From Streptomyces sp. SID8352 (GTDB lineage Bacteria > Actinomycetota > Actinomycetes > Streptomycetales > Streptomycetaceae): DNA of 64,000 nt. Below the pieces are notes generated by a model. That model worked only from the letters and a program-made list of their open reading frames with translations. It had not been told where the DNA came from and did not search any database. Each line of letters begins with the position of its first letter. Position 1 is the stretch's first letter. Shown in pieces: positions 17,043 to 24,411 of the stretch. The stretch covers positions 38,031 to 102,030 of the forward strand of contig NZ_WWGX01000115.1 of assembly GCF_009862265.1 (NCBI RefSeq), written 5' to 3'. The translations under genes were made by a program, and so were the position numbers.

Positions 17043-17298
17043 ACACAGCGCCATCAAAGAACCTTCGTTCTCTGAAGACCACCGGACAGGGAGCCGTGCA
17101 TCCCTGCGGAGCCTTCAGAAACCCTTCACAAGCCGGGCAGCCCGCGTACGGAACCGGCTCGCGTGCCGTCGTGACCATGGGCGCGGCGGCGCGGGGCTCC
17201 ACGCGCCGTCCGGAGCGACCTGGCCCGGGGCGCTTCCGGGCGGGGCGGCGTCACCGGCACCGGCCGGGAGGGGGGAGACGGCCGCGCGTCGGCAGGGG

Positions 17299-18033
17299 TC
17301 ACACGTCGTCGGGGCGGCCGGCGACCAGCGTGCCGTGGAAGCCCCGGATGTGGCGTTCCACGAGATCGGCTGCGCCCTCCCCGTCGCCCGCCCGGACCAG
17401 CCGCAGCAGTTCCGCGTGCTCGGCGTTGAGGGCGGCGGCGGTGGCCGCCCAGTCCGGCGCGTTCTCCTCCGCCCGGAGGATCAGGGTGCGCACCGATTCG
17501 CGGACGGCGGAGGTGAGGGTGGAGACGAGACGGTTGCCGGAGCCGCGGGCGACCAGCACATGGAACTCGGTGTCCAGCTCGTTGAACTCGGCTGCCGCGA
17601 GGCCCGGTTGCCGCATCCGGGCCAGCAACTCCTCGGCGTGTTCCAGGACCTCGGCGGACGCGGTCGCGGCAGCGGTGGTGAAGCTGGAGCGCTCCAGGGT
17701 GACGCGGGCCTCCAGGACGTCCCGGAGGTCGTAGCTGCCGAGCGCCAGGTGAAGGCGGAGCAGACGGCCGAGGGCGTCGTCGGGGTTGCGCACCATCCGG
17801 GCCCCGGCGTCGGCCCCCCTACCGGGGTGGGCGACGAGGATCCCGATGGTCTCCATGACGCGCAGCGCCTCGCGCAGCGCGGAGCGGCTGACACCGAGGG
17901 TGGGGGCCAGTTCCCGCTCCGGCGGGAGGCGGTCGCCGGCCTTCAGGTCCCCGGCGAGGACACGTTCCTCGATGGTCCGCAGCACGAGTTCATGGGTCCG
18001 TGACTGCTGCACCGGACGCCACTCGGCCGCCAT
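17299..18033 (-). CDS. GntR regulator, FadR/FCD branch (LldR-like)
   Basis: A 244-residue regulator with an N-terminal winged helix (about 10-80; DRLPPERELAPTLGVSRSAL) and an all-helical FCD effector domain (about 95-235) with the metal- or carboxylate-binding His pattern in FNELDTEFHVLV and VERHIRGFH. FCD regulators usually sense organic acids such as lactate or glycolate. An 11-bp site upstream of this gene (18082-18092) closely matches the operator in front of lutA, so it may control lutABC and itself. The ATG at 18033 fits the usual N-terminus. It converges with the AraC gene. Confidence 0.88.
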   Translation of the reverse strand: MAAEWRPVQQSRTHELVLRTIEERVLAGDLKAGDRLPPERELAPTLGVSRSALREALRVMETIGILVAHPGRGADAGARMVRNPDDALGRLLRLHLALGSYDLRDVLEARVTLERSSFTTAAATASAEVLEHAEELLARMRQPGLAAAEFNELDTEFHVLVARGSGNRLVSTLTSAVRESVRTLILRAEENAPDWAATAAALNAEHAELLRLVRAGDGEGAADLVERHIRGFHGTLVAGRPDDV

Positions 18034-18081
18034 CGCATCCTCCCGGTTCGCTCCCCGCCGAGTCTATGTCACAGCGTTCTG

Positions 18082-18092
18082 TGGTCGGACCG
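18082..18092. promoter_or_regulatory. FadR-type operator upstream of the FCD regulator gene
   Basis: TGGTCGGACCG, a near-perfect inverted repeat. It agrees with the reverse complement of the lutA operator at 10 of 11 positions. It lies about 50 bp upstream of the regulator's ATG, where autoregulation would be expected. Confidence 0.55.
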
Positions 18093-18253
18093 CACGACCG
18101 TCCACCGCGGGCCCACCCGGCCGTACCGCTACCGCGCCGTAGGGAGGGACGACGGCAGGGCCCGTACGGAGCCGGGGCGCGCGAACGGGAGCACCCTGAA
18201 CCCGGAGCCCGCGCCGGAGCCCGGCGACCGTGCCACCGCGGGACGAACGGGAA

Positions 18254-18285
18254 GAAGCCCCGCCCCGGTGAGGGGGCGGGGCTTC
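18254..18285. terminator. Strong GC hairpin terminator
   Basis: A perfect 13-bp stem, GAAGCCCCGCCCC (18254-18266) with GGGGCGGGGCTTC (18273-18285), around a 6-nt GGTGAG loop. It is symmetric, so it could act in both directions. It most likely ends leftward transcription of the small gene that begins at 18717. Confidence 0.8.
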
Positions 18286-18320
18286 TCGTGGAGCGCTGGG
18301 CGGGCCTTGCACCTGCATTT

Positions 18321-18353
18321 CCCCGCAGGAAGCGGGGCGTCTTTCCTTAGACG
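18321..18353. ncRNA. Pair of adjacent short hairpins, possible RNA or mobile-element end
   Basis: Two hairpins are directly adjacent: CCCCGC/GCGGGG with loop AGGAA (18321-18337) and CGTCT/AGACG with loop TTCCTT (18338-18353). The sequence is less GC-biased than its surroundings and followed by an AT-richer stretch to 18415. Such tandem hairpins occur at the ends of IS200/IS605-type elements and their guide RNAs, but no transposase or TnpB remains here. Confidence 0.3.
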
Positions 18354-18456
18354 ACCAACGCGTGCCGTCCGACCGATGATCTTGCTGCCGAACAATGATG
18401 ATCTTAGCGCAGACCCGGCGGGGACGCACATCGGGCCGCCGGGGGCCCGGCGGGGC

Positions 18457-18717
18457 TCAGTCGGCCTGCTGGTTCCTGCCCCCCAGCCACTCCGCGTAGT
18501 TGTACGAGGCGCTGCTCCCCTGCCTGCCGGGGGACAGCCCGAGCACCGCCTCCTCCTGTCCCGGGCCCGCGCCCAGACGGGCCTCGGTCAGGACGTAGGG
18601 GAGGCCGCCGACATGGAAGCGGATGCCGCCGTCGGGGTAGGCACTGACACGGACGGCCCGTCCGTCGGGGAGGGTCACGGACTGGGTGAAGTGCGGCTTC
18701 TGCGGCTGGTGCGCCAT
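18457..18717 (-). CDS. Small conserved hypothetical protein, 86 residues
   Basis: A compact protein without membrane segments or signal peptide. Visible patterns are VTLPDGRAVRVSAYPDGGIRF and HVGGLPYVLTE, suggesting a small beta-rich fold. The end is SYNYAEWLGGRNQQAD. GGAGG lies about 7 bp before the ATG at 18717, supporting this start over longer upstream frames made of Gly/Arg-rich sequence. I do not recognise a function. It is divergent from the MarR regulator at 18975, with about 257 bp between. Confidence 0.6.
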   Translation of the reverse strand: MAHQPQKPHFTQSVTLPDGRAVRVSAYPDGGIRFHVGGLPYVLTEARLGAGPGQEEAVLGLSPGRQGSSASYNYAEWLGGRNQQAD

Positions 18718-18974
18718 GCGGTCCTCCGGGGTGTTCGGCGGGGCGGAGTCGGGCAGCGTACCGCCGCCGGACCGGCCCCCGGGGCCGTATGTGGAGCGCC
18801 CTCCCCCACCGGGTGGCATCCCGAACGGCCGTGCGCGCGGGGACGAGGCGCGCACCCGGCCGCGCTCGCGGTGGCCCCGGGGAGCGGAGGGGCGCCGCCC
18901 GTACACTGGGGTGCCGAACGACCGAACCGGCCGGCGGGCCGGGCGGAGGCGCAGCGGAGACCCAGGGAGCGAGC

Positions 18975-19547
18975 GTGCCCGGCCAGCGATCCATCACGGA
19001 AGCGGAGAAGCGCGCGGAGGCCAGGCTCGGCGGCATTCCGATCCGGCGCGAGCAGATGGAGGCCGTGGCCAACATCTACCGGGCCGCCTCGACGGTCCGC
19101 CACCACCTGGAGAACTCCGTGCTGCGCGGCTCGGACCTGACCTGGACCGCCTTCGTGGTGCTGTGGGTGGTCTGGGTGTGGGGCGAGTCGGAGACCCGGC
19201 ACGTGGCCGGGGAGGCCGGTGTCTCCAAGGGCACGCTGACCGGGGTGTCCCGGACCCTGGAGTCCCGCGGTCTGCTCCACCGCTCCGGCCACCCCACCGA
19301 CGGACGGCTCGTCCTGCTGCGCCTCACGGAGGAGGGCGAGGAGTTCATGCGGCGGGTGTTCCCGGCGTTCAACGACGAAGAGGCCTTCGTCACCTCGTCG
19401 TTGAGCGACGAGGAGTGCCGGGACCTCGCGGACGGGCTGCGGCGCGTGGTGCTCCAGGTCGAGCGCCACGGCGAGGACCGGCGCCGCTCGCTGCTGGACG
19501 GCGCCGAGCCCGCCCCCCGGCGCAGCGGCCGGAGGGCCAAGGGCTGA
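18975..19547 (+). CDS. MarR-family transcriptional regulator
   Basis: A 190-residue MarR-type winged-helix protein. The DNA-binding region (about 55-125) contains HVAGEAGVSKGTLTGVSRTL and wing HRSGHPTDGRLVLLRLTEEG. Helices on both sides should form the dimer interface. MarR proteins usually respond to aromatic or phenolic ligands, which fits nearby aromatic-catabolic genes. The GTG at 18975 has GGGAG upstream. The gene converges with the PuuD-like hydrolase gene. The C-terminal 15 residues are basic and disordered. Confidence 0.88.
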   Translation: MPGQRSITEAEKRAEARLGGIPIRREQMEAVANIYRAASTVRHHLENSVLRGSDLTWTAFVVLWVVWVWGESETRHVAGEAGVSKGTLTGVSRTLESRGLLHRSGHPTDGRLVLLRLTEEGEEFMRRVFPAFNDEEAFVTSSLSDEECRDLADGLRRVVLQVERHGEDRRRSLLDGAEPAPRRSGRRAKG

Positions 19548-19615
19548 ACGGGCCGGGCGCACCGGGCGCCGGACGTCCGCCGGTGCCACCCGGCGGGCCC
19601 CGCGCGGCCAGGGGG

Positions 19616-20347
19616 TCAGCGCCCCGCGCGTGCCGCGCCGACGAAGGCGTCGAAGAGGCGCTGCTGTGCGGGGTCCTCCGCGGCCGTGTCCTCGGGATGC
19701 CACTGCACGGCCAGGAACCAGCCGCCGACGCCCGGTGCCTCCATCGCCTCCACCGTGCCGTCGGCCGCCCGCGCGGTGACCGTCAGGCCCTCGCCCGGCC
19801 GGTCCACGCGCTGGTGGTGGTAGCAGGACGCGGTGGCCGTGCCGGTGCCGGTGGCCGCGGCCACGACGGAGCCGGGCGTGAGCGCCACCGGGTGCCGTAG
19901 GTGCCGGTGTTCGCGGCCGGGTCCGCCCATGTCCTGCTGGAGGGTGCCGCCGCGGACGGTGTTGACCACGTGCAGACCGCGGCAGACCGCCAGCAGGGGC
20001 AGCCGCAGGGCAAGCGCCTGCCGGGCGGCCTCCAGGTCGAAGGCGTCCTGCTCGTCGTCGACGTCGTAGACGCTCTCGTGGATCTCCCGGGCCCCGTAGC
20101 GGTGCGGGGACAGGTCGCCGCCGCCGGGGAGCAGCAGGCCGTCGAAGCGGGCCAGGCGCGCGGCGGTCGCGGCCGGGTCGGCGGTACCGCCGGGGGCGTG
20201 CGGGTGGAGGGACACGGGCTCGCCCCCGGCCCGCCACACGGCGTCCACCAGGGCGCGGGCGTTGACCTCGGCGGCGTACCGCAGGGCCGAGGCGGTGGCG
20301 GAGAAGCGGGCCGGAACGGCGATGAGCGGGCGGGGGGCGGGGGTCAC
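19616..20347 (-). CDS. Class I glutamine amidotransferase-like hydrolase (PuuD type)
   Basis: A 243-residue peptidase C26 protein. The family hydrolyses gamma-glutamyl amides; PuuD releases GABA from gamma-glutamyl-GABA. The nucleophile Cys is in LAVCRGLHVVN near residue 115 and the His-Glu pair in AVQWHPEDT near 217. The oxyanion Gly-rich loop is LLLPGGGD. The GTG at 20347 overlaps the stop of the PuuC-like gene (GTGA), so the dehydrogenase and hydrolase are made together as in the Puu pathway. The gamma-glutamyl ligase of such a pathway could be the gene at 27505. Confidence 0.85.
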   Translation of the reverse strand: MTPAPRPLIAVPARFSATASALRYAAEVNARALVDAVWRAGGEPVSLHPHAPGGTADPAATAARLARFDGLLLPGGGDLSPHRYGAREIHESVYDVDDEQDAFDLEAARQALALRLPLLAVCRGLHVVNTVRGGTLQQDMGGPGREHRHLRHPVALTPGSVVAAATGTGTATASCYHHQRVDRPGEGLTVTARAADGTVEAMEAPGVGGWFLAVQWHPEDTAAEDPAQQRLFDAFVGAARAGR

Positions 20348-21828
20348 AACTGGATCCAGGTGGTCTTGAGTTCGGTGTACTTCTCCAGCGCGTGGGCGGA
20401 CTTGTCGCGGCCGTTGCCGGACTGCTTCATGCCACCGAAGGGGACGGTGAGGTCGCCCTCCTCGTAGCAGTTGACCCAGACGGTCCCGGCCCGCAGGGCG
20501 CGCGAGACCCGGTGGGCGGTGGACAGGTCGGCGGTCCACAGCCCGGCGGCGAGTCCGTAGTCGGTGGCGTTGGCGAGGGTGACGGCCTCGTCGAGGTCGT
20601 CGAAGGGGAGGACGGCCAGGACGGGCCCGAAGACCTCCTCGCGGGCCAGGCGGCTGTCCGGTGCGACCCGGTCGAGGACGGTGGGCCGCAGATAGGCGCC
20701 GCCGGTGTCGGCGAGGGTGCGTTCCCCGCCGGTGAGCAGCCGGGCGCCGTCGTCGACGGCGGTGCGGACGTGGCCGAGCACCCGGTCCAGGTGGTCCTCT
20801 CCGACCAGGGCGCCCATCTCGGTCGCGGGGTCGAGGGGGTCCCCGACCCGCAGGGTGCGGGCGTGTCCGACGACCGCCTCCGTGACCCGTTCGGCGACGG
20901 AGGAGTGGACCAGCAGCCGGGAGGGTGCCGTGCACATCTCGCCCTGGTTGAAGAAGATGCCCCATGCGGCGGTGGCCGCGGCCCGCTCCAGGTCGGGGGC
21001 GTCGGGAAGGATGATGTTGGGTGACTTGCCGCCGAGTTCGAGCCAGACCCGCTTGAGGTTGGAGTCGGCGGCGTAGCGCAGGTAGTGGCGGCCGACGGCG
21101 GTGGAGCCGGTGAAGGCGAGGACGTCGACGCCGGGGTGGAGGCCGAGGGCGCGGCCGGCGACCGGTCCGTCGCCGTTGACCACGTTGAGGACGCCGGGCG
21201 GCAGCCCGGCCTCGGTGGCGATCCGGGCGAGCAGCAGGGCCGACAGGGGTGCGTGCTCGGACGGCTTGAGGACGACGGTGCAGCCGGCGGCGAGCGCCGG
21301 GGCGACCTTCCAGCCCGCGAGGGTCAGCGGGAAGTTCCACGGGACGACGGCGCCCACTACACCGGCCGGTTCCCTGGTGACGAGGGCCAGGGCGTCGGGG
21401 GCGGTGTGCGGGGACTCGTCGGTGAGCTTGCCGGCGAGTTCCCCGTACCAGCGGAAGGTGCCGATCAGGGCGCGGAGTTCGATGTCGTGGGCGTCCTTGA
21501 CGGGCTTGCCCATCTCCAGGCTGACGGTGAGGGCGAGGTCGGCGCGGCGTTCCTCGATGAGGTCGGCGACGCGGAGCAGGGCCCGGCCGCGTTCGGCGGG
21601 GGCGAGCCGGGGCCAGGGGCCGCTGTCGAAGGCGCGGCGGGCCGCCGCCACGGCGAGGTCCACCTCCCCGGCGCCCGCGTCGGCCACCCGGGCCAGGACC
21701 GTGCCGTCCCTCGGCGAGACCACGGCGAAGGTGTCGCCGCCGTCGTGCCAGTCGCCGTCGATGAGGTGCCGGACGGGGTGGCGCAGCGCCGCCGCGCGGC
21801 GCTTCCAGTCGTCTGCGGTGGCGTCCAC
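20344..21828 (-). CDS. Aldehyde dehydrogenase, PuuC-like
   Basis: A 494-residue NAD(P)-dependent aldehyde dehydrogenase. It has VVPWNFPLTLAGWKVAPALA (cofactor fold), the general base Glu in LELGGKSPN near 265 and the catalytic Cys in NQGEMCTAPSRL near 300. The overlap with the PuuD-like hydrolase gene suggests oxidation of a gamma-glutamyl-aminoaldehyde to the acid. Other aldehydes remain possible. I chose GTG at 21828; the frame continues upstream, but that part contains the palindrome at 21907-21924 and looks untranslated. An intergenic palindrome suggests regulation by the adjacent TetR protein. Confidence 0.85.
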   Translation of the reverse strand: MDATADDWKRRAAALRHPVRHLIDGDWHDGGDTFAVVSPRDGTVLARVADAGAGEVDLAVAAARRAFDSGPWPRLAPAERGRALLRVADLIEERRADLALTVSLEMGKPVKDAHDIELRALIGTFRWYGELAGKLTDESPHTAPDALALVTREPAGVVGAVVPWNFPLTLAGWKVAPALAAGCTVVLKPSEHAPLSALLLARIATEAGLPPGVLNVVNGDGPVAGRALGLHPGVDVLAFTGSTAVGRHYLRYAADSNLKRVWLELGGKSPNIILPDAPDLERAAATAAWGIFFNQGEMCTAPSRLLVHSSVAERVTEAVVGHARTLRVGDPLDPATEMGALVGEDHLDRVLGHVRTAVDDGARLLTGGERTLADTGGAYLRPTVLDRVAPDSRLAREEVFGPVLAVLPFDDLDEAVTLANATDYGLAAGLWTADLSTAHRVSRALRAGTVWVNCYEEGDLTVPFGGMKQSGNGRDKSAHALEKYTELKTTWIQL

Positions 21829-21906
21829 CGTGGGCCTCGATTCAATGGGGATGCGGGGCGGGACGCGGCGTCCGGGGGTGTCAGCCCGGGCGCGGCGGCC
21901 GCGATG

Positions 21907-21924
21907 TCGTTTCGGGCCAAACGA
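21907..21924. promoter_or_regulatory. Palindromic operator between the PuuC-like and TetR genes
   Basis: TCGTTT-CGGGCC-AAACGA, a perfect 6-bp inverted repeat with a 6-bp spacer. Flanking AT/AT bases extend the symmetry with one mismatch. It sits about 80 bp upstream of the dehydrogenase start and just after the TetR gene's end. The TetR protein (21981-22601) or the MarR protein (18975) are candidate binders. Confidence 0.5.
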
Positions 21925-21980
21925 TATGGGCCCATGGTCGGCGTGGAGCGGCCCGTTCGGCAAGGGGGGCCGCCGGGGGC

Positions 21981-22601
21981 TCAGCTCCCGGCGGGGTCGC
22001 CGTGCTCCGCCAGCCCCGCCAGCAGCCGCCGCAGCTCGGCCAGCGCCTCCTCGGTCACCTCCCGCTCGCCGAAGACCAGCTGGTGCAGCACGAGGCCCTC
22101 CAGGGCGGCGAAGACCAGCCGGGACAGCCCCCGGTCGACCGGCCGCGACAGGATGCGGGACAGGTCGTGCCGGGCCGCGGCGAAGTAGCCCTCGTACAGG
22201 TCCCGCAGGTGCGGCATCAGCTCCGGTGTGCGCCGGGCCTCCAGGAGGAGTTCGTACTGGAAGGCCTGGAGGTCCGGCCCGGACTCCACCAGGCCGTCCA
22301 GTCCCGCGGCGAAGTCCTCGGCCCTGCCGGTCCCGTTGTCCAGGGCGTTGACCCGCAGCGAGGAGCGGACGGCGTGGTCGACGGCCCCCTCGATGAGGGC
22401 GTCCCGGGAGCCGAAGTGGTGGACGACCAGCCCGTGGGTGACGCCCGCCTCCTCCGCGACCGCCCGGTAGGTCAGCTTGCGCAGCCCGCCCCGGGCCACC
22501 ACCCGCACGGCGGCGTCCAGCAGGGCGCCCCGGCCCGACCCGTAGTTGGTCACGCGCTTGCGGCTGGCGCGCTCACCGGCGGGCCCGAGGGGTTCGGTCA
22601 T
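21981..22601 (-). CDS. TetR-family transcriptional regulator
   Basis: A 206-residue TetR protein. The N-terminal helix-turn-helix (about 25-70) includes KLTYRAVAEEAGVTHGLVVHHFGSR split over helices 2 and 3. The C-terminal ligand domain is helical. The first 20 residues are a basic, polar extension. It begins 28 bp after the FAH gene's end on the same strand, so it is probably the last gene of the hpaE-hpaD-hpaG-like operon and would repress that operon or the downstream puuC-like pair. Confidence 0.87.
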   Translation of the reverse strand: MTEPLGPAGERASRKRVTNYGSGRGALLDAAVRVVARGGLRKLTYRAVAEEAGVTHGLVVHHFGSRDALIEGAVDHAVRSSLRVNALDNGTGRAEDFAAGLDGLVESGPDLQAFQYELLLEARRTPELMPHLRDLYEGYFAAARHDLSRILSRPVDRGLSRLVFAALEGLVLHQLVFGEREVTEEALAELRRLLAGLAEHGDPAGS

Positions 22602-22629
22602 GGCGCCGACCCTACCGGCGGGTCCCCGG

Positions 22630-23475
22630 TCACCGCTTGGGCGGCCTGATCCCGCGGAACTCCCAGTCGCCGCCGAGCGCGGTGGACAGCACCTCCTCGG
22701 ACTCGGTCGGCTGGGCCCCCACGTCGGAGCGGATGGCGGTGGGGCCGGTGACCACGTGGTTGGTGAGCCGCCCGAGCCCCTCGACCTCCACCTCGACGAC
22801 GTCGCCGGGACGCACCGGACGGGAGTTGGCCGGGGTCCCGGAGAGCAGCACGTCGCCGGGGTGGAGGGTGATGGTGCGGGCGATGTCCGCGACGAGGTAG
22901 TGCATGTCCCAGGTCATCTCGTCGGTCGAACCGTCCTGCACCACCTCGCCGTTGACGTAGGTGCGCAGCCGCTTGCCGTGGAAGTCCCAGTCGGTGACCA
23001 GGCCGGGGCCGAGCGGGCACAGGGTGTCGGAGCCCTTGACGCGGAGCATGGAGCCCGCGTCGGTGTCGCGGAAGTCGTGCAGTCCGAAGTCGTTGGCCAC
23101 CGTGTACCCGGCGATGTACTCCCCCGCGTCGGCCGGGGCGATGTTGCGGGCGGTGCGGCCGATGACGATGGCGACCTCACCCTCGTAGTTGAGCCACTTG
23201 CAGCCCTCGGGGCGCACCACGGCGCCGCCGTGGCCGTTGAGCGCCGAGGTCGGCTTGTGGAAGTAGGTGGGCGTGTCCGGCAGGCCGATGCGGAACTCGT
23301 CCACCCGGCTGCGGTGGTTGAGGTGGACGGCGATCACCTTGGAGGGGACGACCGGCGGCAGGTGGAGGGCGTCCTCGGCGCGGACGCGCCGTCCGTCACC
23401 GGCGACGAGGTCGTCGCCGTCGCGGACGGTCTCCACGGCGGCGCCGTCGAGGAGGATGCGGCGGTACTCGGGCAT
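22630..23475 (-). CDS. Fumarylacetoacetate hydrolase-family isomerase/decarboxylase (HpaG/HpcE-like)
   Basis: A 281-residue FAH-fold enzyme. The catalytic core (about 45-250) has IAVHLNHRSR, the substrate loop TYFHKPTSALNGHGG, and metal ligands in NYEGEVAIVIG and ANDFGLHDFRDTD. In the homoprotocatechuate meta pathway such enzymes decarboxylate and isomerise the ring-cleavage product. It starts 12 bp downstream of the LigB-type dioxygenase gene, in one operon with that enzyme and an HpaE-like dehydrogenase. FAH proteins have varied substrates, so the exact step rests on context. Confidence 0.8.
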   Translation of the reverse strand: MPEYRRILLDGAAVETVRDGDDLVAGDGRRVRAEDALHLPPVVPSKVIAVHLNHRSRVDEFRIGLPDTPTYFHKPTSALNGHGGAVVRPEGCKWLNYEGEVAIVIGRTARNIAPADAGEYIAGYTVANDFGLHDFRDTDAGSMLRVKGSDTLCPLGPGLVTDWDFHGKRLRTYVNGEVVQDGSTDEMTWDMHYLVADIARTITLHPGDVLLSGTPANSRPVRPGDVVEVEVEGLGRLTNHVVTGPTAIRSDVGAQPTESEEVLSTALGGDWEFRGIRPPKR

Positions 23476-23487
23476 GGCGGGGCCTCT

Positions 23488-24411
23488 CTAGGCGCTGCGG
23501 GAATCGGTGGGCCGGGGCGCGGGGGTGCCGGTCCAGCCGTCGGCGGGGCGGTCGAACCACATCAGCACCTGGCCGGTGCCGACGGAGTTCTCGTACTCGC
23601 CGTACTGGCGGCCCGGCGCGGTGCAGGCGCCCTCGCCCAGGGCGCCGGCCATCATCAGGTAGTGGCCGAAGCGGGCTTCGGGCTTGAACCGCGCGAACTC
23701 GTCCATGGTGTCCAGGACCCGGTCGTGACGGCCCTCCCGGAACCAGGCGATGCGCTCCTCGTCGGCGGCGCGGGCCTCGGGGGTGAAGATGTGGACGGGG
23801 TCGCTGGCCTCGTGGTCGCGCAGTTCGCGCAGCGGCCAGAAGGTGTGCGACAGGGCTCCGGACGCGATCAGCAGGACGCGTCGGCCCGGGGTGGCGGCGA
23901 TGCCGTCGGCGAGGGCCCGGCCGAAGCGCAGATGGTCCTCCGCGTCGCCGGTCTGGCAGACGCCGACGGACACCCAGCGCTTGTCGGGCAGTCCTTCGCC
24001 CAGGTGCTTCCAGAGGTTGATGGTGGCGTAGTAGACCGGCAGGAAGTCGTCGTCGATCGGGGTGATCCAGGTGCCGTGCCGGTCGGCGAACGAGGCGATG
24101 TTGGCGGCGAGTTCGGGATCGCCGGGGTAGTCGTAGGGCATCCGGCTCATGCCCCGGGGCAGTTCCTCGGAGGTGAACAGGCCGGCCCTGCGCCGCTGGG
24201 CGGTGACGACGAACTCGACCGTGGTGGCCCAGTGCGAGTCGAGGACGACGACGGTGTCGTAGTCGTCGCGTTCGAAGACGTCCCGGCGCAGTTCCCGCAG
24301 TCCGGTGACGAGGGTGATCTCCTTGCCCTCGTTGAGCTCCAGCCGGGTCGCCTCGGGCAGCACGATGGTGGGCACATGGGCGAGCAGGCCCGCTCCGACG
24401 ATCTCACCCAT
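23488..24411 (-). CDS. LigB-type extradiol ring-cleavage dioxygenase
   Basis: A 307-residue class III extradiol dioxygenase. Iron ligand candidates are His in GLLAHVPTIV near residue 12, His in VVLDSHWATT near 60 and Glu in the C-terminal QYGEYENSVG; an active-site His is seen in SGALSHTFWP. Close relatives act on 3,4-dihydroxyphenylacetate or similar catechols, opening the ring next to a hydroxyl. It overlaps the preceding HpaE-like gene by 8 bp and is followed closely by the FAH gene. The pathway context therefore supports homoprotocatechuate-type cleavage. A second, unrelated dioxygenase for the same type of step is encoded at 48635. Confidence 0.8.
   Translation of the reverse strand: MGEIVGAGLLAHVPTIVLPEATRLELNEGKEITLVTGLRELRRDVFERDDYDTVVVLDSHWATTVEFVVTAQRRRAGLFTSEELPRGMSRMPYDYPGDPELAANIASFADRHGTWITPIDDDFLPVYYATINLWKHLGEGLPDKRWVSVGVCQTGDAEDHLRFGRALADGIAATPGRRVLLIASGALSHTFWPLRELRDHEASDPVHIFTPEARAADEERIAWFREGRHDRVLDTMDEFARFKPEARFGHYLMMAGALGEGACTAPGRQYGEYENSVGTGQVLMWFDRPADGWTGTPAPRPTDSRSA

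Larger units (their letters stand above)
18034..18456. other. Intergenic region with operator and several hairpins
   Basis: This gap of about 420 bp lies between the leftward FCD regulator and the leftward small conserved gene. It contains a FadR-type site (18082-18092), a strong terminator (18254-18285) and two short hairpins at 18321-18353. No protein gene is evident. Confidence 0.7.

Noticed and set aside
18300..18375. tRNA gene.
   Set aside because: Two independent hairpins are present but no cloverleaf, anticodon arm or T-loop sequence can be formed.
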